Part shown: piece after piece, positions 6,817 through 7,228 of the stretch | Position numbering within the stretch: position 1 is the first letter of the stretch | How the letters are laid out: each line of letters starts with the position of its first letter | Assembly (NCBI GenBank): GCA_043802345.1 | Contig: JAZDLC010000247.1 | Location: forward strand, 1-7,228 | Direction: 5' to 3' | Length of the DNA stretch: 7,228 bases | Origin: JAZDLC01 sp043802345 | GTDB lineage: Bacteria; Planctomycetota; B15-G4; JADJEK01 | Program-made: the position numbers and the translations under genes | Notes under the pieces: model-generated | Databases searched by the model: none | What the model was told of the DNA's origin: nothing | Seen by the model: only the letters and a program-made list of their open reading frames with translations

Positions 6817-6960
6817 GATTCGTACTCGTACTCAGTCCCGCAGGGACGGTACTCGTACTCGTACTCGAATCGTCGCCGGCGAACGTGGCTGGAGGGCCTG
6901 AGTACGAGCACCGATTCGAGTACGAGTCCCGCTGCGCTGAGTACGAGTACGAGTACGATT
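6817..6960. repeat. Imperfect palindrome built of TACTCG/CGAGTA hexamers
   Basis: The left arm (6817-6872) carries TACTCG units in two blocks separated by a spacer with its own small hairpin, GTCCC-GCA-GGGAC (6835-6847). The right arm (6900-6960) carries the reverse complement, CGAGTA, also in blocks around a spacer. The inner pairing is 16 bases and perfect: 6857-6872 with 6912-6927. The outer pairing is 14 bases and perfect: 6820-6833 with 6939-6952. An alternative 18-base pairing joins 6849-6866 and 6939-6956. The octamer AGTCCCGC occurs in both spacers. The whole could fold as one long cruciform or RNA hairpin. Confidence 0.75.
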
Positions 6961-7004
6961 GGCACTCCTGCGCGCCACGCGAAGCAGTTCTAGGTAAGTG
7001 GCAT

Positions 7005-7015
7005 GAAGGGCATGA
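7005..7015 (+). repeat. 11-base direct repeat, right copy
   Basis: GAAGGGCATGA here is identical to 6741-6751. It overlaps the left stem of the terminator-like hairpin that follows. Confidence 0.5.
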
Positions 7016-7039
7016 AGGAAGACCTCCTTCGTGCTTTTT
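7011..7039 (+). terminator. Terminator-like hairpin with T-run
   Basis: CATGAAGGA (7011-7019) pairs with TCCTTCGTG (7025-7033), with one G-T match, around the loop AGACC. A C and five T follow (7035-7039). It has the form of an intrinsic terminator on the + strand and would end any transcript from the exported protein gene, but it lies over 320 bases after that gene's stop. It may equally be part of a dispersed intergenic repeat. Confidence 0.5.
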
Positions 7040-7067
7040 GCCCGTGAGTTGATCGCGGCAGGCGCAG

Positions 7068-7091
7068 GAATCGAAATCGAAATCGCTATCG
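7068..7091 (+). repeat. Four tandem ..TCG hexamers
   Basis: The run is GAATCG, AAATCG, AAATCG, CTATCG. It ends at the base before the proposed intron start, so it would be the 5' exon and would contain the intron's recognition bases. GATTCG and TACTCG in the palindrome upstream share the ..TCG form. Confidence 0.7.
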
Positions 7092-7228
7092 GTGCGCCGG
7101 GAGACCGGCGATGAGTCGCAGATGAAAGAGCTGTACGAGAAAGGAGTAGCAACCCATCTCGGCCCCGAGCCGTGCGTGTGGCCCCGTAAGGGACCAGGCG
7201 AAGCGTCGGTAGGGGTACGTGCGGGCCA
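7092..7228 (+). mobile_element. Group II intron, 5' end (truncated by window)
   Basis: The sequence begins GTGCGCC, the known 5' boundary consensus of bacterial group II introns (for example Ll.LtrB). It goes at once into the stem CGCCGG-GAGA-CCGGCG (7095-7110), as expected for the first helix of domain I. The following text GGAGTAGCAACCCATCTC and GGCCCCGAGCCGTGCG, and the nearby GGGGTACGTGCGGGCCA, match what I recall of the domain I leader of maturase-encoding introns. A short reading frame from ATG 7122 (MKELYEKGVATHLGPEPC...) is often mis-annotated as a protein in such leaders; I treat it as intron RNA and do not call it a gene. The exon-binding loops, the reverse transcriptase/maturase gene (ltrA-like) and the 3' end would lie beyond the window. 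The intron class cannot be assigned from this part. Confidence 0.75.

Larger units (their letters stand above)
6688..7091. other. Repeat-rich region without a credible gene
   Basis: No credible gene is seen over about 400 bases. Open frames on either strand are made of dipeptide runs (SYSYS, TSTST, EYEYE, RTRTR) caused by the TACTCG repeats. The region holds the hairpin GCGGCC-GGA-GGCCGC (6753-6767), the hexamer palindrome, a terminator-like hairpin and the ..TCG hexamers listed separately. Such repeat mixtures are familiar to me from intergenic regions of large GC-rich genomes, but I cannot name a family. Confidence 0.7.

Noticed and set aside
6817..6960. CRISPR array reading of the TACTCG repeats
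   Set aside because: The units are six bases in tandem, with opposite orientation in the two arms and no regular spacers of 25-40 bases; no cas gene is present.
6748..6993. Small frames with SYSYS, TSTST or EYEYE runs on both strands
   Set aside because: The dipeptide runs come directly from the TACTCG hexamers; there is no ribosome-binding site or conserved domain.
7122..7228. Short open frame MKELYEKGVATHLGPEPC...
   Set aside because: It matches the often mis-annotated leader of group II introns, so I treat it as intron RNA structure and not as a protein gene.

Overview
The window is GC-rich bacterial chromosome DNA. Two lines of evidence suggest a Gram-negative: a lipoprotein and a Sec-type signal peptide that both look exported, and a DUF1844 gene, a family I know mainly from Acidobacteriota, Planctomycetota and the former Deltaproteobacteria. 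My best guess is an Acidobacteriota-like organism, but nothing here (no rRNA or other marker gene) fixes the taxonomy.

Left part (1-2833): the 3' end of a sugar ABC transporter operon. It holds the second half of a double-domain ATPase and two different membrane permeases, all on the + strand and translationally coupled (23-base overlap, then ATGA overlap). The order and the sequences match the E. coli ytfR-ytfT-yjfF type (galactofuranose/pentose-type CUT2 importer); the binding protein (ytfQ) would lie upstream of the window. A good hairpin plus T-tract terminator candidate follows at 2922-2957.

Middle (2982-4151): a complete glutaryl-CoA dehydrogenase-type acyl-CoA dehydrogenase, with the specific glutaryl-binding residues and catalytic glutamate in place. 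It begins only 25 bases after that terminator-like hairpin. Three bases after its stop codon lies a 154-base imperfect palindrome (4154-4307) with perfect 13-base ends and a central hairpin exactly at the midpoint, which looks like a small dispersed or structured element.

Right-middle (about 4395-6687): a predicted lipoprotein of an unnamed exported family with a HEAT-like tail (+). A small DUF1844 protein (-) runs into it tail to tail with a 50-base coding overlap. Divergent from DUF1844 is an exported, mostly helical protein of unknown function (+).

Right end (6688-7228): about 400 bases without a credible gene, built of repeats. There is an imperfect palindrome made of TACTCG/CGAGTA hexamers, two copies of an 11-base direct repeat around it, a terminator-like hairpin, and four ..TCG hexamers. 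The hexamers stop exactly where a sequence with the hallmarks of a group II intron 5' end begins (GTGCGCC at 7092); the intron runs off the window. No defence system, CRISPR array or tRNA was seen. The least explained material is the palindrome after the dehydrogenase gene and the hexamer-repeat/intron region.
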